Assembly (NCBI GenBank): GCA_947579665.1
Contig: OX388349.1
Coordinates: forward strand, 19,128,459-19,192,458
Direction: 5' to 3'
Source: Sympetrum striolatum
Lineage: Eukaryota > Arthropoda > Insecta > Odonata > Libellulidae
DNA: 64,000 nt
The notes below the pieces were generated by a model, which was given only the letters and a program-made list of their open reading frames with translations, was not told the origin of the DNA and ran no database searches. This document shows, one piece after another, positions 1 to 12,284 of this stretch (position 1 is the first letter of the stretch; each line of letters opens with the position of its first letter). A program made the translations under genes and the position numbers.

Positions 1-2275
1 AATATTTATGCTACCATATTTTTCCTTATTGGCCCTATTTTTTATAAAAGGAAGAGGCTAAGTTTCATGATTTAGAACTAGCAGAGGACATTTCCAAGTG
101 AAGTCGAGGACCCAATTCCCTCCCCAGACACCCCAACGAATTCTCTCTGTTTTTCATGATTACTCCGTCCAAAGGCGAGTTCGGACAACTTTCTTCGCCA
201 ATATCTCATCCCAGGGCGCAGCAGCCTTTTAAGTCTCCTAATGCAGTCTGCAAACAGGACTGCATTTTTTGCGAGCCCTCCAGTGCATCAAGGTTTTCAT
301 GAAAAGGATCTCCTACACCGCTGGGGGTACCGAAAATCCCTTCAAAGGGCTCTCCCAATTTTTTTTTATTTTCGATGGAAGATAACCAATGGATCCGCCG
401 ACTTCTTTCCAGCGAGGACTTTGAGCATCTTTACTTTGCCTCAAATATGTTTGTGATTTGGGGGCGAAGTAAATTCGCTTAGGAGGGCGACCCTAGACCC
501 TATGTATTTCCATTTTCCATGACTACGATGTTTATGCATCTTACGAAAGACTAGGTTAGTAGGTAATATCCATGGGAATAGTATTTCTGTATATTTTTTC
601 CTTGACTATGACGCTATGCACTTTATGTACATTAGTATAATATTTACAGTACTCTTAATGTCGCATAAAGGTTTTCTAAAATATTATAGCAAGAAAATTT
701 TATGGAATTTGATGATTATTATTCATTTTACAAGAAAAGAAATAATATTCAAGATAGAATAGTAAAAATGTGAGGAGAAATAAGCTTTTAACGTTAATAT
801 AGACTGAAATATAATCTTGTTATAAAAACGGAAAATTCTTAAGGATTTGCGTCTTTGCATTTATCTTAATTTTGTTACATCAAATTTATTAACATCAAGG
901 GTTGTGACTTCCTGAAATAATCTCAATTCCACGTTATAATGAAATACCCACGTTTCGAGAAAAATATCTTAAAGATCTTAATTTTGTATAGAACGTAGCA
1001 AATTTGGAAGAACGTAGAGTAGTGCTTTTGATATTCCATGCCACTTTAATGCCACGAGTATGGTCTTGGTGGAACGTCTAACATCCTACGGCATCATATA
1101 AATGTATTTCAAATGTTGCAAGAGTGATTTCCTTTGACGTAATTATTATCTGGCAATGCAGAACCATTTTATCCTTTTACTTTAGTTCTTTTTCTTTAGT
1201 CAATTTAGAATGTAACAAACGGGTGGTTCAGAATGCAGCAAAGACTGAATTGAATGTGTGTGCGGGGCAAAAGTTTCAAAAACACTGAGGTAATGGAATA
1301 GCTCAGTAATCACCCGACCCGAGGCCTGGAGGAGTGATTGTGACCAGTGACTCTCTAATCTTCCAAAAAGTGAATTACTTAATTTCGTTCAGCTTGTACG
1401 CGAAGTAAATCGCAAAGGGGAATACAAAGCCAAAAATCGTTTGATATTATAGAGTGAAGGTAAAGTCATCAAGAAGTAAAGGCGATAGGGTTATGTGGGT
1501 AATTTCAAGTGAACCAACGTAGAGGGAGGAGACCTTTCATATAGTGTGCCTAATTAGAAACTAGGTCGCTTTAAAATGGGCCGTTGAAGGATTTTGGATG
1601 CTTCGTAAATTCCGTTTAAAAAGCACAAAATTGATGAAAATGTTACTGAGTAAGCAAACCCGACTCGGAGAAATAGACTCTGGGCTTCTTTAGCGAAATA
1701 TTCAAAACTCAGTATGAAATTTTCGCTCACAAAAAGAGATCAGAATTCAGACCTCCGCCGTTTAATTCGTACTTATATTTGGATATCTCTCAGCCCTCCT
1801 TCTAATCTTTATGACTGTTTGGTTTTATCTTTGCCATTAAATGTGAATGCTCTACATTGGTATTTCCTCAACCTGCCTTTAGAGGAATGTACAAGATCAA
1901 GAGAGGGTGTACTTCCTGGATGGCAAATGTGCAGCCTCTTTCAAAAAGCCAACTATTTACCGAAGAAAAAGTTGCAGAAATGTAGAAAATAGGAAATAAA
2001 TGTATTTATATGTATACAAAATTCGTAAGTTGGCCGTGATGGCTTATCAGAAACCTCAAAAAAACTGCATGGAGATTAATGATAATTTTGTTCTATTCAA
2101 ATTTGAACTGCTTTGCGCCGCTTTTAAATTGAATTAGTACTAGATGACGCGGTGAACTTCGTACCACCTAATTCTATCTAGTGTATTAATATTTTTTTCT
2201 CATATTTTTGTTATATATGTCGAACTTACCTTCAGAAGTTTACAATATTGAAATCCTCACACTAAGTCCTCGAGT
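1..2275. other. AT-rich stretch, no gene seen
   Basis: I see no coding region, RNA gene or clear repeat here. Two short open frames (241-456 and 1714-1992, both +) have no recognisable domain and no matching frame nearby. The first 500 bases are somewhat less AT-rich than the rest. I would treat this as unique non-coding DNA. Confidence 0.6.
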
Positions 2276-2289
2276 AGAGAGAGAGAGAG
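2276..2289. repeat. (AG)n microsatellite
   Basis: A short uninterrupted run of AG dinucleotides, about seven units, in otherwise ordinary AT-rich DNA. Confidence 0.9.
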
Positions 2290-2405
2290 TAAAACCGTTT
2301 TAAAACTCTAACTTAAAATTCAGCAAAAAATTATGCTGCTATAAATTGACTTATATAACTTGACTTATATTCTTAATGCATTTTGATGTATAAATACATG
2401 AACTT

Positions 2406-2840
2406 GGAATCAACAATCGCCTTCATTTTCAAAGGGGATGGGTTGTTTACAACTTCGACATTTTGATAAAATATTCACGTATTTCATCAAAATTCTCAAA
2501 ATTACGATTCGTAAACGATATTTCACGACCAAAATAAGAATTTGTATTTTATTCTCCTTCTTTTGGTGCTTGATTCGCCTTTGTACGACTATTATTTCTG
2601 ATTTAAATTTTCAAATGAAATAAAGCCTGCTGCGAGAAAAATGAACTTGACGTGCATTTCTTATGTTAATGCTTTTTCGATTTTTCGGCTACTCCTTTTG
2701 GGTTTTTCCTAATTTTCTTTTTTCCTAAACCACCTCCGTACCGAGGCAAACAAAACAAAAAAAAATATTCAAATCGGTCGAGCCGTTTTTGAGTTTTAGA
2801 CGACGTCACGAACATCATTTCATTTATATATATATAAGAT
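2406..2840 (+). mobile_element. RTE-like LINE 3' end (5'-truncated)
   Basis: The last 170 bases have the typical look of an RTE-clade non-LTR retrotransposon 3' tail. The words AAATCGGTCGAGCCGTTTTT and GAGTTTTAGACGACGTCACG are followed by a run of TATATATATATA that ends the element. The part upstream (2406-2680) aligns by eye with 52491-52765, sharing TATTTCACGACCAAAA, then TTTCTAATTTAAATTT-like text and AAGCCTGC. Two separate loci with the same text support a dispersed repeat. There is no reverse-transcriptase reading frame, so this is a dead 5'-truncated copy. RTE assignment rests on tail resemblance from general knowledge; the repeat status itself is visible in the window. Confidence 0.6.
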
Positions 2841-3431
2841 TTGTTCAATTCCTCCTAACTTTTTTTACGATGTCAATCCAAATTTTTTTTCATAAAATAT
2901 CCTCTCAATTTTACCTAAGTTTCAAAAAGTCCCTTTCACCATTACTTGTTTACCTATCTCGTTAATTTTTTTTGGAAGGAAATTAATTCTGTTGGCGATA
3001 AAAATGAGCATTCACTGTATATTTTTTTAATTAAGACGCTCTATATAAGCTGATTTCATATTCATTCTGATTTATGAGGTGAAATGATTTTTTTTTACCT
3101 ACAAAATTTTTATCGTAGACGCATTAGGACATTCATTTTTAAAACAGTAAGAAAGGTGTAACTTGCAAAACATCGGAAAATGTTTATTTAGTACTTGTCA
3201 ATGGTTTTACTGCGCAATGGAATACTTTCAAAGCAAAATTTCCTCGTCGAGTTGAAAGTAAATCAAAGATACATTTTCCTCTCCCCAAAAGAGAAATGAA
3301 AAACATTCTATTTACGAGGAATGGTAGCAGGAACTATGTCTTCTTGGTGCCTCGTATATGTCCTGTAAATCTCCGTATATGTCCCGTGCGTGACCTTTTT
3401 ATGTCCCGTTAATATATCGTAAATTCAGAGT
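2841..3431. other. No feature seen
   Basis: AT-rich DNA with many T runs. The words ATATGTCC and TATGTCCCGT recur between 3355 and 3420 and again near 3715, 4800 and 4845, too scattered to call a tandem array. Confidence 0.5.
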
Positions 3432-3515
3432 ACTGGTGGTTCTCGACTTACGACCGGGTTTCGTTCTCAGTGTCTGTTCGTAAGCCGATTTCGACGTAAG
3501 ACAACTGGGTTGGTC
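3432..3515 (+). mobile_element. Possible end of a pogo/Tigger-like MITE
   Basis: The text TGGTTCTCGACTTACGACC followed by TTCGTAAGCCGATTTCGACG resembles the ends of pogo/Tigger-type nonautonomous DNA transposons, where a CAGTGGTTCTCGACTTACGA-like end is common. I could not find the matching inverted end downstream. It is either a half element or a chance resemblance. Confidence 0.35.
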
Positions 3516-3778
3516 AAAAGTGAACTTTTAAACTATAATTTAAGAACATATTTGATTGTTCATCTGTCATAGTAGCAATACTTTTATAATAACGAAACAT
3601 TGTAAGTTGTAAGGCTGTTGGTCTTATGCAACCACACACACAAAAGGCATGATTTAATTGGTCATGTGATTGGTTGCTCGATAAACGTATGTGTATGAAC
3701 CATACATCTCCTGCATATGTCTCAATAGTTCCCAGGAAAATTTGTTCTTACGTCCCATCTATTAATAATTATTATTAT

Positions 3779-4030
3779 GCAGACCCCGAGGACTGTCTAC
3801 AAAGTTATCAGCCTGATGGCCAGTTAGTACCTCATCCCCTCTAAACTTAGTTACCAAAATCTTGTAGGAGGGAATGAGGCTTAGAAGGCAGGATGAGGAT
3901 TGAGTTAGTTTGCATTCCTCATTGAGTCTGAATGCTTTAAGTGGTCCATACAAGTGAAGCACAATGAACCTACGAGTAACACTTTCATTGTCATTACATA
4001 AGGAGAGACCTTATCAGTGTCAATATCCAG
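3779..4030 (+). repeat. Dispersed repeat family A, long copy
   Basis: This stretch matches, base by base with gaps, the reverse complement of 29550-29870 and the direct strand of 22855-23140. The conserved core is a GAATGAGGCTTA word followed by AGGATGAGGATTGAG and TAGTTTGC. After it come AAGTGAAGCACAATGAACC, TACGAGTAACA and GAGAGACCTT. This is the commonest dispersed repeat in the window, with about fifteen recognisable pieces on both strands. No tRNA-like head, terminal inverted repeat or reading frame is shared between copies, so I cannot assign it to a class. The minus-strand open frame at 3762-3962 lies within it and is not a gene. Confidence 0.8.
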
Positions 4031-5111
4031 TGTACTTATTTCTTTAAAACTGAACCAAATAACCAATGAAAAATATTAAGAATATGCTAGGGTATCCTAG
4101 TATAGGAACAAGCTTCAGGCAGTATATAGATATGAAAAATTTTCCTTATAAATCACATCGGAAGAAATATTCCAAAATTGAAAAAGCATAGAAAAATTTC
4201 ATCGATCAAATACCGATGCACGAACCTTTTTCTCCCGTTCACATTCTCCGTGCATTATTCACTGAGAAATATGTCCTCCCTTTAATTTCATCATCTCTCG
4301 ATGATCTGCTATGAGAAAAGGGCAAATCCTTCAGAGAAATACTACCGAACCTTCCCTTTTCTCATTTTTGGCGAAACATCTTCCCCCTGAGTTATTCATC
4401 CTCTCTCTCTTTGTTCATTTAATTTCTGACCCTGTTTCTTCCGTCCTTCCACCGAATGCGGAAATAAAACAGCCCCTGAATCCTCTCCTAATTCAGCACT
4501 CGTTAATTAAAAAGTCTGTATGGAACCCGAAGATCGATTCCCTTTTCGAAAAATGCCCTTTTTTCCGCTCCTTTTTTCGCTGCCATTTCCAATGAATGTG
4601 CTTTTTGGGCCCTTCTCCGCTAATTTCGGGCCTTTCTATTCATAGGCCCAAGTTTTCCCTCCGCTTCGTTATTTGCCTTGATGATCGAACTGCTTTCGCG
4701 AACACACCTTCACCCAGATGCCTTCTTTTGTTTCTCTTCCTCTTTAGGGGGAGAAGGGAATGCCCTCCTTATCAATCCCGTGTCCCGCACAGTTCCTCTA
4801 TATGTCCAGTATGATTTTTTGACATATCTCTTATAGTCTGGATATGTCCTGTAGCTTATTTCCACGGATTAATTTATGTTAAATAATTACAAAGACATTT
4901 TTGATGGGATGATATATGAAATTCACGGTAAATACGGTTCCAAAAGGCAAAACGTAATGTGATGTCTTATGTCTCCAGAATATTTGGTTACGTTACGGGT
5001 TGCCTGTGTTTATATTTTGTTGACTATTTCCAGAAGTCGTAGAACCATGTCTATGTCTATATCAGAACCCTGCAAGCGGCCTTTCGTCGTCTGGGTGCAA
5101 GCACCATGACT
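4031..5111. other. No gene seen
   Basis: Pyrimidine-rich DNA between about 4220 and 4800 gives two adjacent plus-strand open frames (4311-4595 and 4596-4814). They are low in sequence complexity, have no recognisable domain and probably reflect base composition. Nothing else is visible. Confidence 0.55.
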
Positions 5112-5500
5112 CTATTTTCCTAATCGATTCCTTTCGCGTATTGTTCGCGGAAAAAATGAATTCTTCAAACGATTCGTTCTAACATCTATTTCCCTGATCT
5201 ACCTCGCTGTATCAGAACGGCCCATGTAACCTGGGGATCGCATTAAATCGGTTACATAATCTGAGAACGTAATTTCTCTGAACTTATTTAGTAAATTTAT
5301 CCTTTGAATTAGTCTTCTATCTTCAAATGATTCCCATCCCGCGTCCTATATCATCTGAGTAACACTCGCTGTTTTATCGTAGCAGTTCTTTACAAATCGT
5401 ATCATCTTTCGTTCTACTTTTTCTAAATCTCGAATATGACAATTGTCGGTAGGGTCCCATACACTGCATCGATTGCATTCAGTAGATTCAAGTTTTCTGA
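5112..5500 (-). pseudogene. LINE reverse transcriptase C-terminus, decayed
   Basis: On the minus strand the reading frame gives CSVWDP, then DLEKVERKMIRFV, then SVTQMI. After a stop it continues in the same frame with DAGWESFEDRRLIQRI, and after a second stop ends in NSFFPRTIRERNRLG. This order (xVWDP, LExVQxxAxRF, SVTxML..LGW..L..RR, FFPRTIRxWN) is the hallmark of the region after the polymerase domain in jockey/CR1-like non-LTR retrotransposons. Two in-frame stops interrupt it, and the N-terminal reverse transcriptase and endonuclease are absent, as expected of 5' truncation. A short insertion sits just before CSVWDP. The frame ends at the stop at 5112-5114. It is non-functional. The related piece at 21866-22262 is the same protein region. 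Confidence 0.85.
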
Positions 5501-5587
5501 AATTTAACACAGAGAAATAAATGTATATTTGATACGTGCTGCATTGTCGGTTGTTTCGTATTCGCACCGATTTTGGTTTATATATGG

Positions 5588-5600
5588 CCACAAGAGGGCG
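5588..5600 (+). promoter_or_regulatory. CTCF-like core motif
   Basis: The 13 bases CCACAAGAGGGCG match the core of the animal CTCF consensus (CCAC-N-AG-R-K-GGCG). The flanking AAGT does not fit the 3' part. One match in 64 kb is weak evidence, and binding is only a possibility. Confidence 0.3.
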
Positions 5601-7308
5601 AAGTGTGCCTTCAATGTGACCCCTTTATAAGGGGTTTATCATTTCCTTTTTGAGTGAACGTAGGAATTTCATTTTTGTTATTAGTCAGAGATCGGACGTC
5701 AAGGACAAAGCCTTCAACCTTCAGGACACCTCCTTTCTGTTGGTCATATGGTGAGTCACTCCTTGCTCCTGGCCCAACAGTACAATACAGTCCACTCATT
5801 TTCCTAAAATTGGCTTTTCTCTTAGTTTTGGCTGATTGTGGGAGAAAGATAGAATTGTTTTAGGCTTTCGGGACGGATTGTTTTCTCGAAGAGTAAATTT
5901 ATATTTGAATGACTTACTTACTTATATTGGGAATAAGACTAAATGGTCAGGCATTGGCTTCTGTTTCTAGTACACCCATCATTTCAGAAAACTACATAAT
6001 TGCATGGCAGACATTAGTTCAGCAATACGTGAATAAGATGGTGCTTGATATTCATTATCTTGAGAAATTATTCACTATTCGGATCAACGATGACTCCATT
6101 AATTTTTTGCAGACTTTTTTCGATATTTTCTCGTTTCGTATAATTTAAACGCCTTGAACGCGATGCACATTCCAAATCTGTCCGAGTGTATTCTGCTTTA
6201 TATCGCCTCGAGATACAGATCTACCGAATGGCAGTTTGAAATCTAGAACCATTTTCCTTCAATTGTATGTCTTTTAGAATTCGGGCGTAGGTATGTCAAC
6301 ATCTTAACAACATCTGCATGCAAGCAAATTAACTAACTAACTAATAAATTAACGTGACAAAAAGGATTTCTCAAAAACTTCGTAAATTGCTATACCTCAA
6401 TGTGAACGTGAAAACAGGATTGAATGTCAGCCTTTCATGGCACAACGTAGAATTTATCAATACCTACAATTTGGGAATTCACAGATTTTCGGAATTGATA
6501 ATTAATTTTATGTGATGCAGTTTATATATTTATAGTTAAAATCTTGTTATATTTTTTACCTACTATAATTTGACTCTTCATGGTTACCTGCTATGTGATT
6601 TTGTCGTTTGTTCTAGAGGTGTAATGGTTTGTATAGATTTAATGAGAATTTTTATACGCAACTAGTGAGTTCGCTCACCAATTATGACAGATATTAAGCT
6701 CGATTTAGATAAGATTCCATAACAATGTAATATATAATTTCTTATGATATACATTTCGCACAAGAATTACTCGTGGTATAATTCAATTTCACAAAAAATA
6801 TCTTTAATATTCTTCATGCATCGTTTACTCTAGATACATCCTCATTTATGCTGTATCTTACTATTCCCATTCCTATTTAACGTGTTTTTTCTAACATTTT
6901 CTTTTTTTTTCAATGAATCATTTTTTTCATCAACCATTTTTCTCATTCATTCAATCCATATATATTTTCTGTTTTCCCAAAATTAAATATCCTAATTTGT
7001 AACTGCAATTCTTCTTGTCATACAAGCCAGAACGAGCATAGGCAGAGGTCCTTTACTTCTTTACTTAATTTTAATTCATTTCCCTATTTCATTACTGAGA
7101 TACCTTCATATAAAATATATCCTTACATTTCTATATACGATAGACCTCCCAATATAACTATAACTATTTTCTCATGGGAAAATTTTCTCAAGGAAACATT
7201 CTAATAATGCCACGGAAAACTGTCCCTCTGAGTAATGTTCCGGAATTTTCATTTTGACGCGTTATATGTCCCGATCTTTAATCCCGTCTCTCCCAAACTC
7301 ATATAAAA
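5601..7308. other. No gene seen
   Basis: AT-rich sequence with T-rich runs. Short open frames at 5611-5863 on both strands and 5909-6148 (+) have no recognisable content. No repeat shared with other parts of the window was noticed. Confidence 0.5.
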
Positions 7309-7454
7309 TTAGAATTTTAATGTCTCCAATAGCCGTCTCTGTTAGTGTTTCTCATCTCACTCACCGGTTTTGTCTGCGAAAATTTTCTGCGAATGCCGCT
7401 GAATGAAACTAGGAGCGCAAACAAAGACGATTATTGGAGATTTAAAACATCTAA
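7309..7454. mobile_element. MITE family 1, short copy
   Basis: The ends are inverted repeats of each other. The left begins TTAGAATTTTAATGTCTCC followed by AATAGCCGTCTCTG. The right ends with AGACGATTATTGGAGATTTA and AAACATCTAA. The arms match for about 60 bases with several mismatches. The left arm also matches the left arm of the 14906-15114 copy (CTCCAATAGCC, CTCAC/TTCACCGG). A TA flanks each end, consistent with a Tc1/mariner-type TA target duplication, though that is inference. At about 146 bp it has little internal sequence and no coding capacity. The small open frame 7345-7551 runs through it and is not a gene. Confidence 0.75.
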
Positions 7455-7527
7455 TTCTTTAATAGCCGTGTTCCATTTTTTCTTTTCAACCCAAGCTCAG
7501 GGTGGTAAAGAGATTATAGGGGTATAT

Positions 7528-7778
7528 ACCGTATACTCTTGCATAATCTGAGTTTTTCAGCACATTTTTCATGCTTAAATAAAATTCTTTGTCAATTTTC
7601 TCCGTAATCGCGTATCATTCGTCGAGAGATATCTCATTGAAAACAAAAATGTTTAATTGGACGTCCTGTATTCCCTAACCTAAGCTTATACTATAGTCAA
7701 TTAGCTTTACCAATTTTAGTGGTAAAATTAGATACCTCGGATCATATTTGGGTCGGCTTATACTCGACTATATACGGT
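7528..7778. mobile_element. MITE family 2 copy
   Basis: The left end reads ACCGTATACTCTTGCATAAT with CTGAGTTTTTCAGCACA after it. The right end reads CGGCTTATACTCGACTATAT followed by ACGGT. The outer bases are inverted repeats (ACCGTATA / TATACGGT). The same arrangement, including GAGTTTTTCAGCAC inside the left end and TTCTTTGTCAATTTTCTC in the middle, recurs at 54933-55290. A TA at each end suggests a TA target duplication. It has no coding capacity and is a nonautonomous DNA transposon of unassigned superfamily. Confidence 0.75.
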
Positions 7779-9880
7779 AAGTATTTTTTGCTTTCCAAAT
7801 ATTTCGAAGGTAGTTTTGTTCATCACATTTGTCAGATATCGTATGCTTCTTTCTCCATTATTTCTTTAGTACACCTTTGTCATTCAATGTCAGCTCAATC
7901 CTGTAGCTTTCTTTAAAATTGATTTCTTACTACAACGAACGGTGTTTGAGCGAAGCGATACGGAAAACCCCCGCTTCAGTTGAGCCCACGGGGGTCTGCT
8001 GGGGAACGCATCTCTTCTCGGATGGCTGTTTTTCGCAATTAGAGCCGTCTCTCCTTCGAAACACTTCTCCTTTAACAAACTTGCCATTCTCCCTCCATTA
8101 TGGGAATTTCCTCTCAGCAAAAAACTATTCCCTTTCAAGCCAACTCCCTGCCACTCGCCGCGGGGCAAAATCTCTCCACAATCAAATTTTCTTTTTAATT
8201 TAAACGTCTTGGCCACTGACTTCTCTCCTTTCAAAAGCCCTTCCTCAGTTTACTTGATTCTAATTGCACTTTTTCCTCCTAAACCTTCGGAAAATTCTCT
8301 GTCTCCGGAGCGGTTACTCAATTCGCTTCTAATTAAGTCCGCTTCTCGTTCCTTCCCTTGGAAATCAAAAGTTTTTTCCTTTTGTTTATTTTATCGGAGT
8401 AATCAACAAACCGTCGCCATGATACGAACCTGGAGATTAGAGAATTGCCGAGCCATTTCATATTTATATTTTTATAAATCGCCAAGTTTTTTGTGAAATC
8501 ACGTGTATATAATAATTTTTATTAACCAGTGAGACCTTCATAAAAAGAATAGATTTATTATTGAATATTAAGTCAAGTATATTAACTATTTATATTTTAT
8601 TATTTTATAAAGTAATGCGATGTGATTCTCTGAAGACTTTAAATTAGAAATAAATTTGTCAATTTTAAAAATTGAAGAGAGACTAATTTTATAACTGTGG
8701 TAATAATTAAACTAAAACTAATGTATATTAGAATTTTTAGCATTAAAAGAGGGAATTGATTGGTGGTATTAATTGGCTGGATATCGTGGAAACGACAAGT
8801 TAGAAATAAACTCAGCAGTTCTTCGTAATATTGGTGGGAGCTACGAAAAATACTTGGATTTACTTCCAACTAAAAAAGGCAATAAATTGTGTGTCTACAA
8901 CACTTAAACCTAGACTCTAATAATTTTTAATTTAATTCTAACAATAATTTTATAATTGATAGTTAAACCTTCACTGGTATTTGAAATGAAGATAAATGTT
9001 CAGTACCAGATTGAGAGAATTTCATATCTTAAAATTATTTGTAATTGTGGTACATTCCGTGGTGATAAATTGCAGTCCCGCTTAATCTTCAGATACTAGA
9101 TAGACAGATTTCACTAGACATTATAATACGGGGCATTTATCTGATACCCTTGTACATATGTTAATTATCATTTAAAATACTAGTTAACGTTTACCATTGA
9201 TTATAATATGGATTTTTACATTTGAAGAGAAGATTACAGTTAAAATCCATTTTAAATGTATATTATGATAACGAATCTTTGTAGAGAAAAAGACAGTTAC
9301 TTCCCTACCAGCAATTCATACCAAAATAACTTGGCTTCGATAACTGTTCATATGGACAATATTTACATACCAAACCAATACCTGCTTTCCTTTGCTCATG
9401 ACTATCGCAGATATTTCTTTGAAATAAAGGGTTTTAAACCAAATTATCTTCAATACTCGACACTTACCGACAGAAATAGCAGGAATTTTGCACAGTTCCT
9501 CTGACTCCCTTGAGCGAATTCTTGTTATATTGAAATGCCGCAAACCAGCAGCTTATCTTCTATCGTCCGAGAATTTTCAATCTACATCAATGAGAAATTT
9601 TACATTTCTTTCTATTTTATCATAGAAATATATACTTAAGTAATCCATATTTGGTAGAGCTGCACCTTCTCATACTCGAGGCAGAAGATTCCTTTTTTGT
9701 ATGGTACATAATCGTCGCATATCGCAATTTAAGAAAATAGGTTCAATTGAGCATGTTGTTAGTTGGTGCGTTAAAAGGGTGAAATAGCTTAGCTCCTTTA
9801 TTATAGTTAGTCCTCATCTACAATATTCACCAGATACACGTTTGTAGGTCGGTGCGGTTGGAATGGATTTCACCAGTATA
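7779..9880. other. No gene seen
   Basis: Overlapping open frames on both strands between 7890 and 8496 sit in a less AT-rich patch. They carry no recognisable domains, and two opposite-strand frames over the same bases argue for composition rather than coding. 8500-9880 is very AT-rich and featureless. The pair of overlapping opposite frames at 9256-9543 is likewise not convincing. Confidence 0.5.
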
Positions 9881-10640
9881 AGAGTTCCATTTATTACTCA
9901 TTTATTGCAGTTAATGTATTAATTATGCAAGGGAGCAAGAGCTTTTAATTATTAATTGAGTCCAGATCAATTGTGTCATTTTCCACATTACTTTACCAAA
10001 AATAACGAATCGGTGATGGAATCACCCAACGAAAAATTGCGAAATTCATCTTAATTAGCATTAAAATGACGAATGAATAGCTGAGGTACGATTTTAATCA
10101 TTGCGAATTCATTAAACTTGAAATACTCGTAAGCCTAAATAAATTCCAGTAACAAAAATAGATGTGATATCTCCCCTTTAAGACATTAATAAACCTTTAC
10201 CGAGTCTCATTATACCGTGAAAAACAATGATAAACATCATTTATACTCGTAATTAATGAAATAGTAATGAATCGGATAAACAGGGCTGTTCTTTCCTTAA
10301 TCACATTCGTAAGCCGTATTATTAGAAACGAAATTCCTAATTTCGTTAACAATTCCTAGAATTAATTATTAATAGATTGGAAGCCACAATACTGATTTAA
10401 TTAGCATGCTCATTTAGGTACTACCTAGGATGATTATTGCCCATCATGCTTTGGTGGTCTATGAGTTTTCTCCGTATCCGTAAATGAAACTTAATCTAGC
10501 AAAGCGTTCGTTACTGGAATCCATATTCGTGAGCTGAGATTGACATTAACAAAGGAAAAAAATTTCTTCGGTTTAAAAATTCGTTAGCAATGCCGCTCAT
10601 TAGCCAAAGTAACTTAAAGCGAGTGAAACCGTATCTTTGT
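9881..10640. other. TAATTA-rich unique stretch
   Basis: This stretch has an unusual density of the homeodomain-type word TAATTA and of ATTA, for example TTTTAATTATTAATTGAG near 9945, TTAATTAGCATTAAAATG near 10052, TCGTAATTAATGAAAT near 10247, GAATTAATTATTAATAG near 10360 and TTTAATTAGCATGC near 10396. It shares no text with the repeats in the window. AT-rich DNA makes such words common, so a regulatory role is only a guess. Confidence 0.3.
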
Positions 10641-11235
10641 GGAAAGAAAGTTGGAATAGTAGATTACTTTTATTTTTATAACAATATTTTTGTCTTTTGA
10701 TTCATTAAATTTTGAATAAATATCATTATTAATTACACAGTGATTTAATTACATTACATGTATTGTAAGTTTATGAGGCCAATTTACATTGAGTGCTTAC
10801 GTAAAATGTATCAAATTTTTCCATTTCAATTTTTCTTTTATCGACATTTTATTTCAATTTTTTTGTACTAGAGTTACTCGGTAACGTCTAAAATGCTCAA
10901 GTACTATTCGATATTGAAAAGAAAATTTCTTAGAAAGCATCATCTCTTAGTTGATCATTGACTAGCCTTAAACGAATGTTGGTGCTGTAATAATAGTAAT
11001 TATTATTATCAGTCACAGAATGGTCACGTATTAGAGGACATTTCGTATTAATGTAACTAATCCTTTTGTAAATGTAAACTTTAAGCTATAGGAGTAAAAG
11101 GATTTTTACATGGAATATTTAGAAGTATGTTTTACATGCAACAGTAGAATCTATCCTAGTTACTATCCATAAGTACAGCAGTCTTCATTTGTCATTTGGC
11201 ATTGGAAGGATAAGTTGCATTTATCATTTTCCCCC
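10641..11235. other. No feature seen
   Basis: AT-rich, no repeats or frames of note. Confidence 0.5.
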
Positions 11236-11300
11236 TCTGTCTCTGGTCATGACTTTGATGAAATGGAAACTACTGAGGCATGAATGATGGTGAATGATGG
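11236..11300 (-). repeat. Dispersed repeat family A, short piece
   Basis: The words GGTCATGACTTTGATGAAAT and GGAAACTACTGAGGCATGA match the end part of family A as seen at 29565-29600 (GATCATGACTGTGATGAAAT and GAAAGCTACTGAGGTATGA). Only this end is present. Confidence 0.6.
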
Positions 11301-12265
11301 CATACATCTTGATCATTCCTAATCCAATCTAGGAAAATTTTCATCATAAAGTCTCTTTGAGCTACTTTCTTGGATTTTGACTCTATGAGTAAATCGGTTG
11401 CAAACTTCCTTCCTTCTCATCTCTGGTCTGGTATACCTCATTCTTAATCAAAACCGGCCTTTTTGAATACAGGCTGCGCATGGGAATTAGTAGTTCATAA
11501 TATAAATTTTCACTGGAGTCTACATATGTAATTATGTATAAAATACGCTGATCGCGCTAAAATATACGACTCCAACTCTCAGTTAAAAAAAAGATAACTA
11601 ATACAAAGCTTGGAACCATCTCAAGGAGCTACAAATAATTTCAAATGATTTCCATAGAAAATTAATTTTATTTCTATTCTAGAGTTTCCAGCAACTATAT
11701 GATTGTCAGTGGTGATACTGAATATCGTGGTGTAATCATATTAAATACAGGAAAATAATAATAATAATTATTTTTATATTTTACAATCTTATGGTAACCA
11801 TAATTATCTTCTATTTAACTATATTTATTTCCTAAAATGACAAAGCAATCTGAACTATCTCTTTAACTTATATTGCTTCTATTATACTGTATTTTAATTA
11901 AAAGATATTTTATTTTATTGATAATAACATATTTGTCCTGATGATGTCAAGTGAGCATATCTGTATTTAATGTTTAAACAGTAAGGGATGCCCTACGTTT
12001 TCTTTTGATATAAATATTTTATGTTTGTTTTGTAAAATGTTTACATTGTATAATAAATTATTTTTAGGGTGTAATTTTATAGTTTTTATTATTATAATAA
12101 TGACTGTGCGTAAACTGTAATTTCGTGCTATTGACCAGTCTACTGGTATATATTCTATAACACCAGAAGTAGAGGAGTTTCGTTCTATCTAGAAGGATGA
12201 GAAGTGGGAATTTTACTACTTTAGCTTCATTGCATGTTGGAGGAGTTTAATAGTTTATCTTAGGC

Positions 12266-12284
12266 ATATATATATATATATATA
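12266..12284. repeat. (AT)n microsatellite
   Basis: An uninterrupted run of AT dinucleotides of about nine units. A shorter TA run lies near 13440-13452. The surrounding DNA from 11.3 to 14.9 kb is AT-rich and otherwise holds nothing I recognise. Confidence 0.9.

Noticed and set aside
7890..8234. 114-codon minus frame, with plus frames over the same bases
   Set aside because: Opposite-strand frames covering the same bases reflect composition; no domain is visible.
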